From assembly GCA_964478165.1 (NCBI GenBank), contig CAYZGU010000016.1:96442-160441 (forward strand): a DNA stretch of 64,000 nucleotides, read 5' to 3'. Source of the stretch: CAYZGU01 sp964478165. GTDB lineage: Bacteria; Poribacteria; WGA-4E; JAJDTR01. The position numbers and the translations under genes were made by a program. Positions 46,249 to 56,579 of the stretch are shown here, piece by piece (positions within the stretch are counted from its first letter, which is position 1; each line of letters starts with the position of its first letter). The notes below the pieces were generated by a model. The model was not told the origin of the DNA. It saw only the letters and a list, made by a program, of their open reading frames with translations, and did not search any database.

Positions 46249-46278
46249 TTGACAATTAATCCAAAAAGAACGTACAAT
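46249..46278 (+). promoter_or_regulatory. Promoter upstream of the third TIM-barrel gene
   Basis: TTGACA (46249-46254), 18 bases, TACAAT (46273-46278), 77 bases before the next ATG. The gene at 46355 may therefore be transcribed on its own. Confidence 0.5.
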
Positions 46279-46354
46279 CGCACAACGTCATGAACAATAC
46301 TCCGAACCTCTTTGGTAGCATTCCCACTTCTATAAGAGATAATGAGGTATAGAT

Positions 46355-47218
46355 ATGCGACTTGGTGTCTGCGGAATGCTACCTCCCGATTTTCGTAATA
46401 TCACACATGTGCATCTGGAAAGCATTCGGGAGCTCGGCCTGACTGGTGCCGCTTTCCACGCGAGCGGCAATGAACTCTTCGACATTGGATTATCGGAGTG
46501 CACAGAGATTCGAAAGATCTATGGTGATACCGGCATGGACCTGCCTCAGTTCGGTATCGCCTACAACGAATGCCTTTTCGATCGCGACGCTCACGTTCGA
46601 TCCTACGCGCTCAACAAAATAAATTGTGGAATCGAGATTGCACGGGACCTCGACGCCCATACGGCTCTCGTCCGCACTGGCAGCCTAAATCCGGCTGGAT
46701 CATACAGTCCTTGCAAAGAGAACTTCGAAGACGAGTCCAGAGACCGACTCATTGAAAGCTTAATACAAATTGCGGCGAAGGCCGAAAAAGAGGGCGTCAT
46801 GGTCACCATAGAAACGCATGCACTCACGATCATGGGTTCACCGCAAATCAATAAAGAGATTATAAGTACTGTCGGCTCACACCGCTTGGGAGTTGTCATG
46901 GACTATGTGAACCACTTCGAATCAATGCACCAGGTGTACAACAGCACTGAGCGTCTCAACCATATCTATTCTGTCATGGGCCCAGTCTCCCCCATAGCCC
47001 ATTGCAAGGACATTCGTGTCAGACCTGGACTGGTTTTACACATTGAGGAGGCAATTCCTGGCGAAGGCGAGATTGATATGTCAACTGCGCTCAAACGTTG
47101 GGACGAGATTAATCCTAGCGGATACATGCTACTAGAGCATCTTGAAAATGAACAGTATCCTCGCGCCAGTGCAAGCGTGCGACGTATCTGTACCGAATCT
47201 GACATTCAAATCCACTAA
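46355..47218 (+). CDS. Sugar phosphate isomerase/epimerase-like TIM barrel
   Basis: 287 residues, xylose-isomerase-like fold, starting MRLGVCGMLPPDFRNIT. Metal-ligand candidates are Glu in VMVTIETHALTIM, Asp in LGVVMDYVNHFES, His in IAHCKDIRV and Glu in YMLLEHLENE. The GEGEID segment before the last strand is common in epimerases of this group. It is not closely similar to the two MFKNLSP paralogues. It lies downstream of its own promoter in the sugar-acid cluster. Substrate not assignable. Confidence 0.87.
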   Translation: MRLGVCGMLPPDFRNITHVHLESIRELGLTGAAFHASGNELFDIGLSECTEIRKIYGDTGMDLPQFGIAYNECLFDRDAHVRSYALNKINCGIEIARDLDAHTALVRTGSLNPAGSYSPCKENFEDESRDRLIESLIQIAAKAEKEGVMVTIETHALTIMGSPQINKEIISTVGSHRLGVVMDYVNHFESMHQVYNSTERLNHIYSVMGPVSPIAHCKDIRVRPGLVLHIEEAIPGEGEIDMSTALKRWDEINPSGYMLLEHLENEQYPRASASVRRICTESDIQIH

Positions 47219-47850
47219 GGACGGCACACCTTAACCTTACCAAGGACGGCGCTTCGACTCCAAAATCTCCACAACTTGTCTATATCCGGATACTTAGACC
47301 TTTAACCGCGCGTGTGATTCCACAAATTGACTGCACCTGATTACCAGTCCTTGCTCGCGATTGGTATTGATTCATCACGTTTGGGGATGTATGACTTCAC
47401 TTGCATACAGACTGCTAGTATAGACACTGCCTCACCGGACACGCAGCGTCTACCTCAACCTGCCAAATAACTACTGACACACCTTGGCTACATATGCTTC
47501 GACGCAGACTTCTCGAGAGAATACCGGTGAACCCGTCGGTCTGCATTCTTCCAAAATCTGCGGTCCCTTCACGGTAGAATCAGAGGAAGAATTCTATCGC
47601 GTATGCTAACCAACATTACAGAGTGTCATGCCGCTCGACACTCCGTAACTAAACTGGCGAAGTTGCGAGCCTGCACCCGGAGATTCTTAACCCGCTCTAC
47701 GGCAAACAACCAAAGAAATCACTCCCTACGGTTTTTCATCCTTTTCCGGGAGTAGCTCGGATTACATTTGTGAGTGGAAGCCAACCCGGCGACCTCAACT
47801 TCCACATCATTCGCAATCCGAACAACATATTAGTTCTGGAGCTAAATACC
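47219..47850. other. Intergenic region with a protein-like upstream extension
   Basis: About 630 bases. From roughly 47671 to the next gene the plus strand stays open (LHPEILNPLYGKQPKKSLPT, then VFHPFPGVARITFVSG) in frame with the following dehydrogenase. The dehydrogenase's Rossmann start is clear, so this is probably the eroded end of an older gene. Confidence 0.3.
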
Positions 47851-48909
47851 ATGAAAACGTACCGCGTAGCCATTGTGGGTTTAGGGCGTATGGGAAGTAC
47901 TCTTGAGCAGTCAATCGCATCGGCATGTCTGGGAAGCAGACGGTTGCGTCTTGTAGCCGGGGCAGACACTATCCCATCCAGACAGGCGGAATTCAGAAAA
48001 AAGTGGGGCGTGCCAGCAGTGTATCATGACTACCAGGAAATGATTGAAAAAGAGCACCCCGACCTAGTAGCAGTTTGTACGACCGCCACAGGTCTAGCTA
48101 AGCCCGGAAATCAGGCGCCATCAAACGAGTTTCGAAACGATGCTCACGCAGATATCGCGATCCAGGCAATTCACGCCGGAGTCCCCATGCTCTTTGTCGA
48201 GAAAGCAATGTCCTGCTCTGTACGAAAAGCGGACGAAGTCCTTCGAGCTTGCAAACAATTAGGCACAGTGTTCAATACGGGAGTGTTGAGGCGTTTTAAC
48301 GAACACTACCACGCAACACGAAACATGATTATGGCAGGAGACATAGGTGAACCCAAAACAGTGGTAGTTTATGGAACCGCTAACCTGATGCACACACACA
48401 TTCACTCAATTGATACGCTTTCTTTTCTCCTTGGGGACCCAAAAATCAGAGGTGTGCGAGGCGACTTATTGCCTCGACGCACGCCAATCGAACGAAACCG
48501 ACTTACCAGGGATCCACGGGCAATGTTTCAAATCTCATTCGCAAACGGGATCGAAGCTTGGTCGGCTCCAGCAGGCGGAGGAGAATATGAAATTATCGGA
48601 ACAGAAGGCGCCATTAGAACTATGCGCGACGGTTCTGTCGTAGCGGTACGTCGAGGCAACAGCGTCGATGAATGGCCAATCGACTTGCGAGGAGTATCGT
48701 TACCTCCTATCGCGCCCGTCAGCGCGGTTATCTGCTGCCTGGAGAATCTCGTATCCTCTTATGAATCCGGACAACCCTCACGAGGAAACGTCGAAATCAC
48801 CCACCACATCACAGAAGCCTGTATCACAGTAGCAGAAAGTCATCGGCAAGAGAACAAGTACATTCAGCTGCCAATGGAGAATCGTGACCTATACATATTT
48901 CACGTCTAG
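47851..48909 (+). CDS. Gfo/Idh/MocA family oxidoreductase
   Basis: 352 residues from the ATG at 47851 (MKTYRVAIVGLGRMGSTL, the NAD(P) loop GLGRMG). The open frame extends upstream but is not family-like. The catalytic-lysine motif reads LFVEKAMSC, with Lys kept but the usual Pro of EKP replaced. NTGVLRRFNEHYHATRNMI and HTHIHSIDTLSFLLGDP follow, with a His near the active site. These enzymes oxidise or reduce sugars, inositols or their derivatives; substrate unknown. It faces two other Gfo/Idh genes on the minus strand. Confidence 0.9.
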   Translation: MKTYRVAIVGLGRMGSTLEQSIASACLGSRRLRLVAGADTIPSRQAEFRKKWGVPAVYHDYQEMIEKEHPDLVAVCTTATGLAKPGNQAPSNEFRNDAHADIAIQAIHAGVPMLFVEKAMSCSVRKADEVLRACKQLGTVFNTGVLRRFNEHYHATRNMIMAGDIGEPKTVVVYGTANLMHTHIHSIDTLSFLLGDPKIRGVRGDLLPRRTPIERNRLTRDPRAMFQISFANGIEAWSAPAGGGEYEIIGTEGAIRTMRDGSVVAVRRGNSVDEWPIDLRGVSLPPIAPVSAVICCLENLVSSYESGQPSRGNVEITHHITEACITVAESHRQENKYIQLPMENRDLYIFHV

Positions 48910-48985
48910 AAACAACGGAGCGATCTTGAAGCAGCGTTATTTTTCACGTCCTCCACACGGTTCGTTAACTGCCATTGCAAACGGA

Positions 48986-49984
48986 CTATGGCAGCGTACC
49001 ATCAATCATCATTTCTTCTAGCGCATTGCCCCGATGTTCAAGTGGCAACAAAACGCGAGAACGCGAACGGCTAGATTCGTAAATGGCTAGTATCACCTCC
49101 AGGGTGTCGCGTCCGTTTCGCCCGCAGCTACGGTGTTCAGGCCCCCCTTCAATCCATCCGCACAAGTCATCAAAACAATTAGGTTGTTCATATTCTGGAA
49201 GTGGCATCCAATTTCCAGCCGTCTTGTTACTGCGACATCGCGAATCAGATCCCACGCGAATCTCACCGTTTTCCCCAATGAGCATCAAATGATTGCCTGC
49301 TGATGGTTGATATTCGCCCGATTCTATCACTCCGGCAACACCATTTTCAAATTGGACAAATCCTAATCCCTGAGTTTCTGACTCCATTCCCTCAGATCGG
49401 AACGATTCGCTCCGGCCGATTTGACCTAGCACCCAAGAGACCGGTGAATCGTCAAGATAGTACCTCATGAGATCAGTCTGATGAGTGTGATGGGTAAGCA
49501 ATGCTGCACCACGGTGCGCACGAATGTACTGCAGTTCTCCCACAAAACCGTCATCAAGAAGTTTCTTGACGCTCGCCCATTTGGGACTGTAGCGAAGTTG
49601 ATGACCCACGACAAAGTACACCTCACGTTCTTTCGCTCGTTGCACCAGATTATCTGCCTCCCACAGTCGAGTCGACATCGATTTTTCAAGATACAACCCT
49701 GTGATTGGAAAATTGAGCACGCGGCGAGCGATTTCATAATGCGTGGTGATGGGTGTGGCGATAATCGCTACATCTATAGATTCCTGCTGAAGCATCTCCT
49801 CGAACTCTTGATAGAGAGCATCGCCCAGATTTAGCTTCTCGAAGTTAGTTCCACACGCATCAGCGGCCGCCACAACTGACATTCGGTTTGATTGAGATAC
49901 GTCTTCATATAGCGCCATGCCGCGAGGGCCAGTACCGATGATCCCTGCACGATAAATGTGTGAATGTTCCATCGTTTTCGCCAT
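48986..49984 (-). CDS. Gfo/Idh/MocA family oxidoreductase
   Basis: 332 residues. The NAD loop is AGIIGTGPRGMALY (near 13-26); the lysine motif is LYLEKSMSTRLWEAD, and the family His lies in HHTHQTDLMRYYL. The C-terminal LAIYESSRSRSRVLLPLEHR is shared with the upstream neighbour at 50045-51055, so the two are paralogues, 60 bases apart and probably one operon. GGAG lies just before the ATG. Metabolic role inferred only as sugar oxidation or reduction. Confidence 0.9.
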   Translation of the reverse strand: MAKTMEHSHIYRAGIIGTGPRGMALYEDVSQSNRMSVVAAADACGTNFEKLNLGDALYQEFEEMLQQESIDVAIIATPITTHYEIARRVLNFPITGLYLEKSMSTRLWEADNLVQRAKEREVYFVVGHQLRYSPKWASVKKLLDDGFVGELQYIRAHRGAALLTHHTHQTDLMRYYLDDSPVSWVLGQIGRSESFRSEGMESETQGLGFVQFENGVAGVIESGEYQPSAGNHLMLIGENGEIRVGSDSRCRSNKTAGNWMPLPEYEQPNCFDDLCGWIEGGPEHRSCGRNGRDTLEVILAIYESSRSRSRVLLPLEHRGNALEEMMIDGTLP

Positions 49985-50044
49985 TTCTCCAAATTGGACA
50001 GCGCACTCAATGATTAAATTAGCGCATCTATAGCGCTCAGAATG

Positions 50045-51055
50045 TTATCCCAGCATGCCTTTTTCGTGCATCGTTAACAAGGCCGAATCATTAGCATCAA
50101 GCGGTAACATGATCTTCGCTCGACGGCGGCTCGATTCATAAGTTGCGAAGATAAGCTCAGTCGCCTGTAGCGCGTTGCGTCCACTCAATTCAGGCTCGCG
50201 ACCTGTTTTGACAGCATCGATGATATCTTGCATCGGAAGAGTTTTCTCCGCAGTTTCAGGCATAACTCCATCCAGGCTAGGCACGTACCAAGCTCCCGAT
50301 CGTGAACTCGACACGCGGATTGCTGGGGCATTTCGCCCACCAAGCTCAATCATACCATCGGACCCTATAAGACGATTCGCAATGTGGTTTGCCGCGGCTA
50401 CGCCAGTCGTCAAAAAACCTTCCACCTCGTTTTCCCATCGAACCCACGAGACTCCACCGGTTTCCACCAATGCACCAAACACCCGTCGCTCTTCGGACAT
50501 GTCAATCTGACCAAATACCCACTGAGCGGGTTCCTGGTTGTTGTAAAAAAAGAACATGTCGAACCAATGTGTGCCCCAATCGAACAGATTTGCGCATGCA
50601 CCCTCTACACGTCGGAGCTGTCCAATGGTGCCGTCATTGGCTAATTCCTTTGCTTTCACAAACCTAGCTCCAAACCGACGCTGATGACAGAGGCTAATCG
50701 CTACATCATTGTCCACACACGATTGGTAGAGAACCTTCGAATCTCCCCAAGTCAGTGCCATCGGCTTTTCACATAGAATTCCTTGAATACCACTATGCAC
50801 GGCACACACCACGATATCTTTGTGAAATTTAGGCCATGTGCAGATGCTAATGACATCGAGACCACCTTCCTGTAAAAGGTCTTTGTAACATCGATACGTT
50901 TTCGAAATCTCATACTCATCTGCAAGCGCACGACAGGCTTCTGAATCCGGATCCGCGCATGCAACGAGTTCGACATCGGGAAAACCCATATATCCTTGCG
51001 CATGGCGATGTCCACGTCCGCCGCAACCAATTATTCCGACTTTACATCTTCTCAT
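50045..51055 (-). CDS. Gfo/Idh/MocA family oxidoreductase
   Basis: 336 residues from the ATG at 51055, preceded by GAGGAG seven bases upstream. The NAD loop VGIIGCGGRGHRHA and canonical EKP motif ILCEKPMALTWGDSK are present, with GTHWFDMFFFY as active-site segment. The C-terminal TYESSRRRAKIMLPLDANDS matches its downstream paralogue. It is first of a two-gene minus-strand unit. Likely a sugar or inositol dehydrogenase, substrate unknown. Confidence 0.92.
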   Translation of the reverse strand: MRRCKVGIIGCGGRGHRHAQGYMGFPDVELVACADPDSEACRALADEYEISKTYRCYKDLLQEGGLDVISICTWPKFHKDIVVCAVHSGIQGILCEKPMALTWGDSKVLYQSCVDNDVAISLCHQRRFGARFVKAKELANDGTIGQLRRVEGACANLFDWGTHWFDMFFFYNNQEPAQWVFGQIDMSEERRVFGALVETGGVSWVRWENEVEGFLTTGVAAANHIANRLIGSDGMIELGGRNAPAIRVSSSRSGAWYVPSLDGVMPETAEKTLPMQDIIDAVKTGREPELSGRNALQATELIFATYESSRRRAKIMLPLDANDSALLTMHEKGMLG

Positions 51056-51292
51056 GGAAGCTCTCCTCTCAGTCACTACTGACTTTGCGTCGCATGCATC
51101 GATGAATTATTAGAATAACAGATTGCGAAGAGTGCTGGTGCAAGAGACGGACGTGGTGTTATTCTTCATTCAAACCGGCGCGAATCTTTGGCTCTACGCT
51201 CCATGTCCATCTGGTCATGACCGACAAGTACGAGTCTCCTTGGCATCAAGACTCTTCGCGATATGAATGTTCTGTTTCTCCGGCACATGAAA

Positions 51293-52012
51293 TTACGTCG
51301 CTAGCTGGTCTGCTAAATCCTGAAAATCACGAGCAACGATGTCACAATTGTCAGTGTTCGTGGTATCAATACCACTGTTTTCTCCCCATTCAAGAGGACG
51401 CGAAACAAACGCGGTTTTGAAACCAACAGAACGTGCACCCTCAAGATCGTCGCCATGGGTCGCTATCATCATAATGGCATTAGGTTCCAAATCGAGAAGC
51501 TGTGCCGCTGTTTCGTACACCTCTTTGTCGGGCTTGTAATGTCGCGCAAGCTCTGCTGAAAGTATGCAGTCCCAAGGAATGCCATTATACTTCGCCATAT
51601 TCGTCAGCATTGAAATATTAGCATTTGAGAGCGCTGCAACCGTATACCGGGTTCTAAGTCTCAGGATTCCTCCAATTACATCCGGCCAAGGATCCAGTCT
51701 ATGCCAAACGCGATTAAAGGCACTCCGTTCCCGATGGCTAAATTCAGGCATCCCGTGCTGGGTAAGAATCTCATCGAGAATCATTCTGTGCAAATCGTCT
51801 ATCTTTGTCCATGGCAGTTCTCCGCGCCGTACCCTTGCCATCGCTGGTTCATAGCCGCTACGCCAGGCCCTGGCAAGGCGGTGCCAATCGACGACAATCT
51901 GTTTGTGCAAACTCAATTGTTCGCCTTCTCGTACAATGCTAGAATGCCAGTCTGTGGCTGTCCCAAAAACATCAACCGTAAGCGCTTTAACCGTCGTTTT
52001 CCAAGATTGCAT
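51293..52012 (-). CDS. Haloacid dehalogenase type II-like HAD hydrolase
   Basis: 239 residues. Motif I VDVFGTATDW has the nucleophile D14. Motif II is ALSNANISML, motif III Lys is in ARHYKPDKEVYETAA, and motif IV is IATHGDDLEGARSVGFKTAF. The KPDKEVY and H-x-x-D-x-x-GA forms place it in the L-2-haloacid dehalogenase group rather than phosphatases. In type II dehalogenases an Asn follows the Ser in SNxx, which is kept. Activity on 2-haloacids is plausible in a marine host, but many homologues have other substrates. Confidence 0.85.
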   Translation of the reverse strand: MQSWKTTVKALTVDVFGTATDWHSSIVREGEQLSLHKQIVVDWHRLARAWRSGYEPAMARVRRGELPWTKIDDLHRMILDEILTQHGMPEFSHRERSAFNRVWHRLDPWPDVIGGILRLRTRYTVAALSNANISMLTNMAKYNGIPWDCILSAELARHYKPDKEVYETAAQLLDLEPNAIMMIATHGDDLEGARSVGFKTAFVSRPLEWGENSGIDTTNTDNCDIVARDFQDLADQLAT

Positions 52013-53362
52013 ACAAGCTCGTCCGTTTTACAATAAGCTGCGTAACTTCACAACTCCATTCAATCAACAAGTTGACACATTTTACATATTTGGTAGCTCA
52101 TGGTCAACGGAAATAGGCGTTTTACAAGTCCATCCGATCGGCAGACCCATCTTGGCCCACGCTACTAATACACTTTCGGACTTTAGCCATGAACCTACTT
52201 CTGAATTCCAGATTTCCATTGCGGCTACCTCGACGAAGCAAACAACGCACCAGTTATCAATGAATCGGTTGGCGCTCACCATGCCGAAATAGGCAGAATG
52301 ATTAGCTCGCCGATTTGAATCTGACATTCCCAATGCCTATCTACGAAGCGTCAATTGACCAACAGTGCCACCTTCCGAATTCTAGCTAATAATATTTCCA
52401 AAACGCTTCCACTCAAATCTCGGTAACCTTCTGTACCTATGACTCCCACACGTTCTTACAGGCGAAACGCAAAGCTATTCTATTCCGTTGGACAAAGTCG
52501 GTAGACCATCTAGTTCACCCAATCGATGTCATTCGCAAGCCAACACAACAGAGGGATTCTGTTTGGACGATCTCGAGATGAGCACTTTAATTCGAGGACA
52601 ATGCCACAGTCTGTGCCTGCCCTAATTCTCTATTCCAACGGATTGATACTTCTCGAAGTCGGCGTCTTTCCACATTCTATGGATCACTGGTAATCTGTTC
52701 CGGTCTCATCCTAGTTGCAGTCTGTATACACAATGGACAGTTTGACTTCCACGCCCACAATGATGGCTGTTCGTAACACAATGGCACCCCAATCCAACTA
52801 CGCCTCTTTTCTTCTTGGTCAATGAACCCTATTCTCCGCATAAAAAGACAGCCCAATCGCTGTCAGCTAGTCTTAAGCATATTCCAATCGTCATGGACAA
52901 AACTCGACTCCTTCATCTCCAGGCCTCGATGCTTCCCACCGAATTCCTACGCCAGGGTGCAAACTTGGTGTACGGGCGATGCCGAGGGAGAAGCATCGGG
53001 CAACAAGGCACGTGTCCCTCATAAATCGAGATAGAGATTCGTCATCCCCTCGATTATTCATGGACTGGATTCACGACCGAATGTGAACCAAAAGGCGGTG
53101 ATTTGCTTAGATATCACCAGGTCGGGAGCTCTAGTGGGACGGAGATGATATACACCGTTGGCTGTTTCAGCACTGTACTCCTTCGGAATCCAGTGGGCTC
53201 CTTTTCAGACCCTCTTTCAATTACGAAATCTCTAGTGGATTAGTAACACTCCGTAGACTCTTACTAACCTGCCTAGTACTCCTGCTATGATTAACCTAAA
53301 TACGAAGAAATGAATAGCTTAGAGTGTTTTTACTGAACTCTGAACTTCACTGATTATCACGA
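52013..53362. other. Long region without a recognisable gene
   Basis: About 1350 bases. Short frames exist on both strands (for example 52822-53034, plus strand) but none has recognisable motifs or a ribosome site, and stops are frequent. It is probably a gene graveyard. No repeats or RNA genes were found. Confidence 0.4.
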
Positions 53363-53400
53363 TTGACAAACACATGAACCTGTACTATACTCTAGTATAG
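53363..53400 (+). promoter_or_regulatory. Near-consensus promoter with palindrome over the -10 box
   Basis: TTGACA (53363-53368), 17 bases, TATACT (53386-53391). CTATACT/AGTATAG (53385-53400) is an inverted repeat with a 2-base centre covering the -10 and the expected start of transcription. It suits repression of the ribokinase gene 50 bases downstream. Confidence 0.7.
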
Positions 53401-53446
53401 GCGGCGAGCTGAATCCCCGAACCACATCTACCTTCGGAGGCATACG

Positions 53447-54379
53447 ATGATACAAAAGAGCCCAAAGATTGTTGTCGTAGGAAGCTTCAATATGGACCTG
53501 GTTATCAAAGCGGATCGACGCCCAAAAAGCGGAGAAACCCTCATTGGAAATGAGTTTGCGATGTTCATCGGTGGGAAGGGATCGAATCAGGCCATTGCTG
53601 CTGCGAGGTTAGGGGCGGAGGTGACGATGGTTGGTCGGCTTGGGACGGACCCATTCGGTGATAGGTTTATGGCTGAGTTTGCCAAAGAGAATATTGATAC
53701 CAGGTACGTAGTCCGCGATGCAACGCTTGGAACAGGAGTTGCCTCTCCAGTCATTGATGCGGACGGTGAAAACAGCATCATCATTGTTCCACAAGCCAAC
53801 ATGGCTTTGAGTCCTGAGGATGTAAATCGCGCGTCATCGCGCATTGCTGAAGCTGACGTTCTGCTCCTACAGATGGAAGTCCCCATTGAGTCGTCCCAAT
53901 GCGCAGCTCAGCTTGCGCAAACCAACGGTGCACAGGTCATTCTCAATCCCGCTCCCGCAGGACCGTTGCACGACGAATTCCTTGCGCAAGTCGATGTTCT
54001 CACCCCCAATGAGCTAGAAACCGAATTCCTCTCTGGAGTCACTGTCACAGATGAGGAAGGAGCACGAAGGGCCGCGAACGTGTTGCTTGATAAAGGCATC
54101 TCAACGATTGTGTTAACCTTGGGAAGTCGCGGAAGCCTTCTATCGACGAACAATCAACAAAAATTGATTAAGGGGTACGAGATTGATGTTGTTGATACAA
54201 CGGGTGCCGGTGATGCGTTCTGCGGTGCATTGGCAACGGCGTTGGGACGCGGCGCGAAAATTGAGGAAGCTGTGACCTTCGCGAACGCCGCTGGGGCGTT
54301 GGCCGTGACGGTTCTCGGAGCTGCCCCTTCGCTTCCTACATCCGAGGAAATTGATAAATTCCTCGTCACGGCACATTAA
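53447..54379 (+). CDS. rbsK: Ribokinase (PfkB family sugar kinase)
   Basis: 310 residues. The first signature KIVVVGSFNMDLVIKADRRP is followed by GGKGSNQAIAAARLGAEVTM, and the second signature DTTGAGDAFCGALATAL carries the catalytic base D256. NPAPAG and TPNELETE are typical of ribokinase rather than fructokinase. It phosphorylates ribose at C5 in the cytoplasm. GGAGG before the ATG supports the start. It is a single gene behind its own strong promoter; no ribose transporter is next to it. Confidence 0.93.
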   Translation: MIQKSPKIVVVGSFNMDLVIKADRRPKSGETLIGNEFAMFIGGKGSNQAIAAARLGAEVTMVGRLGTDPFGDRFMAEFAKENIDTRYVVRDATLGTGVASPVIDADGENSIIIVPQANMALSPEDVNRASSRIAEADVLLLQMEVPIESSQCAAQLAQTNGAQVILNPAPAGPLHDEFLAQVDVLTPNELETEFLSGVTVTDEEGARRAANVLLDKGISTIVLTLGSRGSLLSTNNQQKLIKGYEIDVVDTTGAGDAFCGALATALGRGAKIEEAVTFANAAGALAVTVLGAAPSLPTSEEIDKFLVTAH

Positions 54380-54722
54380 ATGCTTAATCTCCGGGCCTTC
54401 CTACAAAACTACTGGCACATCTCAAACAACACTTCCGTGTTTCCAATCTAGGTCAGCTCCTGCCCGTTCACTTGAGGTGTTAGACATCTTTAAAACAATC
54501 GGTGCTAATCCTATTCTGTAGGACAGTAGGATTCCAGATTTCACCAGATTTCCGCTAATCCGCCAGGAACACGCGCGAAATTGTCTTGGCACGTTGAACT
54601 ATCGCCATCATTCTGCTCCGTGATATTTTTCCTCGCACACCCCACAGACACGTCAAGGGATCACTGCATTCTCTATTCGAGCAGGAAATCGGACCATTTC
54701 AAACGGGTTGGATAGGACGCAA
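54380..54722. other. Intergenic region between convergent genes
   Basis: About 340 bases; no gene, repeat or clear terminator recognised. Confidence 0.4.
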
Positions 54723-56579
54723 TCACATATTTGGATAGATCTTCAGCGCTTCCAGCCATTGTTTCAAGCAACCCACGCGCGTCTCATAATCCATTGGCAC
54801 ATTTAATGGACGTCCGCGTGTATCTACAACTAGGCCAACTACACCACCCGTTATTTCCGTTTCAATAGAATGTCCTCTGTCAACACTAATGGCGAAACGA
54901 CGATCCGGATCGAGTTTTAGCCGTGCTTTCTCGTCAGCACCAAGGGGAAATAAACGGACTTCGCCGTACGGCACATCCTCAACAATGGCATCCATTCCAT
55001 CACGTTCTAAGGTAATTGAGATGCAGACGTCGCCTGGGTTCGACACACCCACTGGAGCGACACAGGTCCCAAGATGAATCAAGCAGTCACGTTCAAATAC
55101 CTGTGTCGCGGCTGCGGGGTTAACGTGCGCAAGTACACCGAGTTGCGGCATCATAAAGATGCTGTCGACGGCAAGCCTAGTGATGCCCTGAGGCTGAAAT
55201 GCATCAATCATCATCAGCATCGCTTGCTGACGTCGTGGAGCATGAGAAATCACGCCTCCACTTCCAATAATCATATCCAGGCCCATCATATTCACAAGGC
55301 TCTCCCCGCCTTCAGACTGCGCGAAGGCCTCCGAAATCGTACGTTGTTGTTGGACGCCCCGCAATTCAACTGCAAGCTGTTTGTGCTGCTCGAACGCCAG
55401 TCGAAGGGCCTCACGCGCAATGGCTTGCTCGATGGTCAATTCTTGAAGCGTTTGTGGTACCGTAGTTGGACGGATAGTCTTATTCTTGATCCGATTACGT
55501 AATTCCCCATCGTCAATGTCGAACGGAAGCCAACGAAGAATGTTTTCCAGGGTCGCTTCCGCGAGCACATTGGAGATGCTGTAACTCATTCCTAGGTTGG
55601 CACTCACGGTACGATTAAAAGTTGCTTCACCTTCGCGGTTCTCAAAAACCGAGAAGACATCGGTAGTCGCACCACCAATATCCACTCCCACAACCTGAAT
55701 GTCTTTTTGTTCGGCAACAGTTTGAATGATTGCCCCGACGGCTCCAGGGGTGGGTATAATAGGCGCATCGGCCCAATCAATCAGCTTTGCGTAGCCTGGC
55801 GCATGGGCCATCACATGCTCTAAAAACTCATCCTGAATCTTCATACGAGTTGGCAGCAAATTCTCGTGCTCTATCACAGGTCGTAGGTTATCCACAATTT
55901 CAAGCGACATCTTGCCTTCGAGTTCATTCTGAATAAGATCTCTAGCATCTATATTCCCTGCGAAGATGACGGGCAAATCATAGCCAATTCCCAAACGGGG
56001 TGTTGGATTTGCGGCCGCAATTATCTCCGCAAGTTCAACCACGTGAGACGTTGTTCCACCGTCAACGCCACCCGAGAGAAGTATCATGTCTGGACGCAAA
56101 TTGCGTATTCTTTCAATCTTTTCATGCGGTAACCGTTTGTCATTCGACGCAATTACGTCCATCACAATCGCTCCGGCGCCAAGCGCACCCCGCTCCGCGC
56201 TTTCCGCGGTAAGATTGCGCACAACACCAGCCACCATCATCTGGAGTCCGCCTCCGGCACTACTGGTTGAGATATAAATATCTACTCCGTCATCATCCAT
56301 TTGCGGCTTTAGAATGCGTCCACCGTTCAGGAGTTTCCGACCGGACAGTTCTTCGAGTTCCGTAATCGCGTTGATTACGCCAGCAGTTACATCCTCAACG
56401 GGAGCCTCTACAGTTGTCGGTGCCTCACCCCGCACGATTAATTGATATTTGTCACCACGCTTTTCAATGAGAATTGCCTTTGTGGTTGTACTTCCACAGT
56501 CTGTCGCAATGATTGAACGAATCTCAGCCTTTGACCGCAGTAGTTCACTAATCTCTGTATCATTTACTAGGGCTAGCAC
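54723..56579 (-). CDS. GlmL/MutL-family protein (glutamate mutase-associated ASKHA ATPase)
   Basis: 618 residues with the ASKHA-fold phosphate loop IIATDCGSTTTKAILIEK (about 22-39) and second loop VVGVDIGGATTDVFSVFE (about 297-314). GSGGVISHAPRRQQAMLMM is typical of the GlmL family (PF13941), whose genes lie beside glutamate or methylmalonyl mutase subunits and probably maintain the B12 enzyme. It is longer than many GlmL (about 460). No mutase subunit is in the window, so the target is not shown. It overlaps the upstream small gene by 7 bases. Confidence 0.82.
   Translation of the reverse strand: MLALVNDTEISELLRSKAEIRSIIATDCGSTTTKAILIEKRGDKYQLIVRGEAPTTVEAPVEDVTAGVINAITELEELSGRKLLNGGRILKPQMDDDGVDIYISTSSAGGGLQMMVAGVVRNLTAESAERGALGAGAIVMDVIASNDKRLPHEKIERIRNLRPDMILLSGGVDGGTTSHVVELAEIIAAANPTPRLGIGYDLPVIFAGNIDARDLIQNELEGKMSLEIVDNLRPVIEHENLLPTRMKIQDEFLEHVMAHAPGYAKLIDWADAPIIPTPGAVGAIIQTVAEQKDIQVVGVDIGGATTDVFSVFENREGEATFNRTVSANLGMSYSISNVLAEATLENILRWLPFDIDDGELRNRIKNKTIRPTTVPQTLQELTIEQAIAREALRLAFEQHKQLAVELRGVQQQRTISEAFAQSEGGESLVNMMGLDMIIGSGGVISHAPRRQQAMLMMIDAFQPQGITRLAVDSIFMMPQLGVLAHVNPAAATQVFERDCLIHLGTCVAPVGVSNPGDVCISITLERDGMDAIVEDVPYGEVRLFPLGADEKARLKLDPDRRFAISVDRGHSIETEITGGVVGLVVDTRGRPLNVPMDYETRVGCLKQWLEALKIYPNM

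Noticed and set aside
52815..53034. Short overlapping plus-strand frames in the 52-53 kb gap as small genes
   Set aside because: Two frames are equally open, neither has family features or a ribosome site, and the surrounding sequence is stop-rich.
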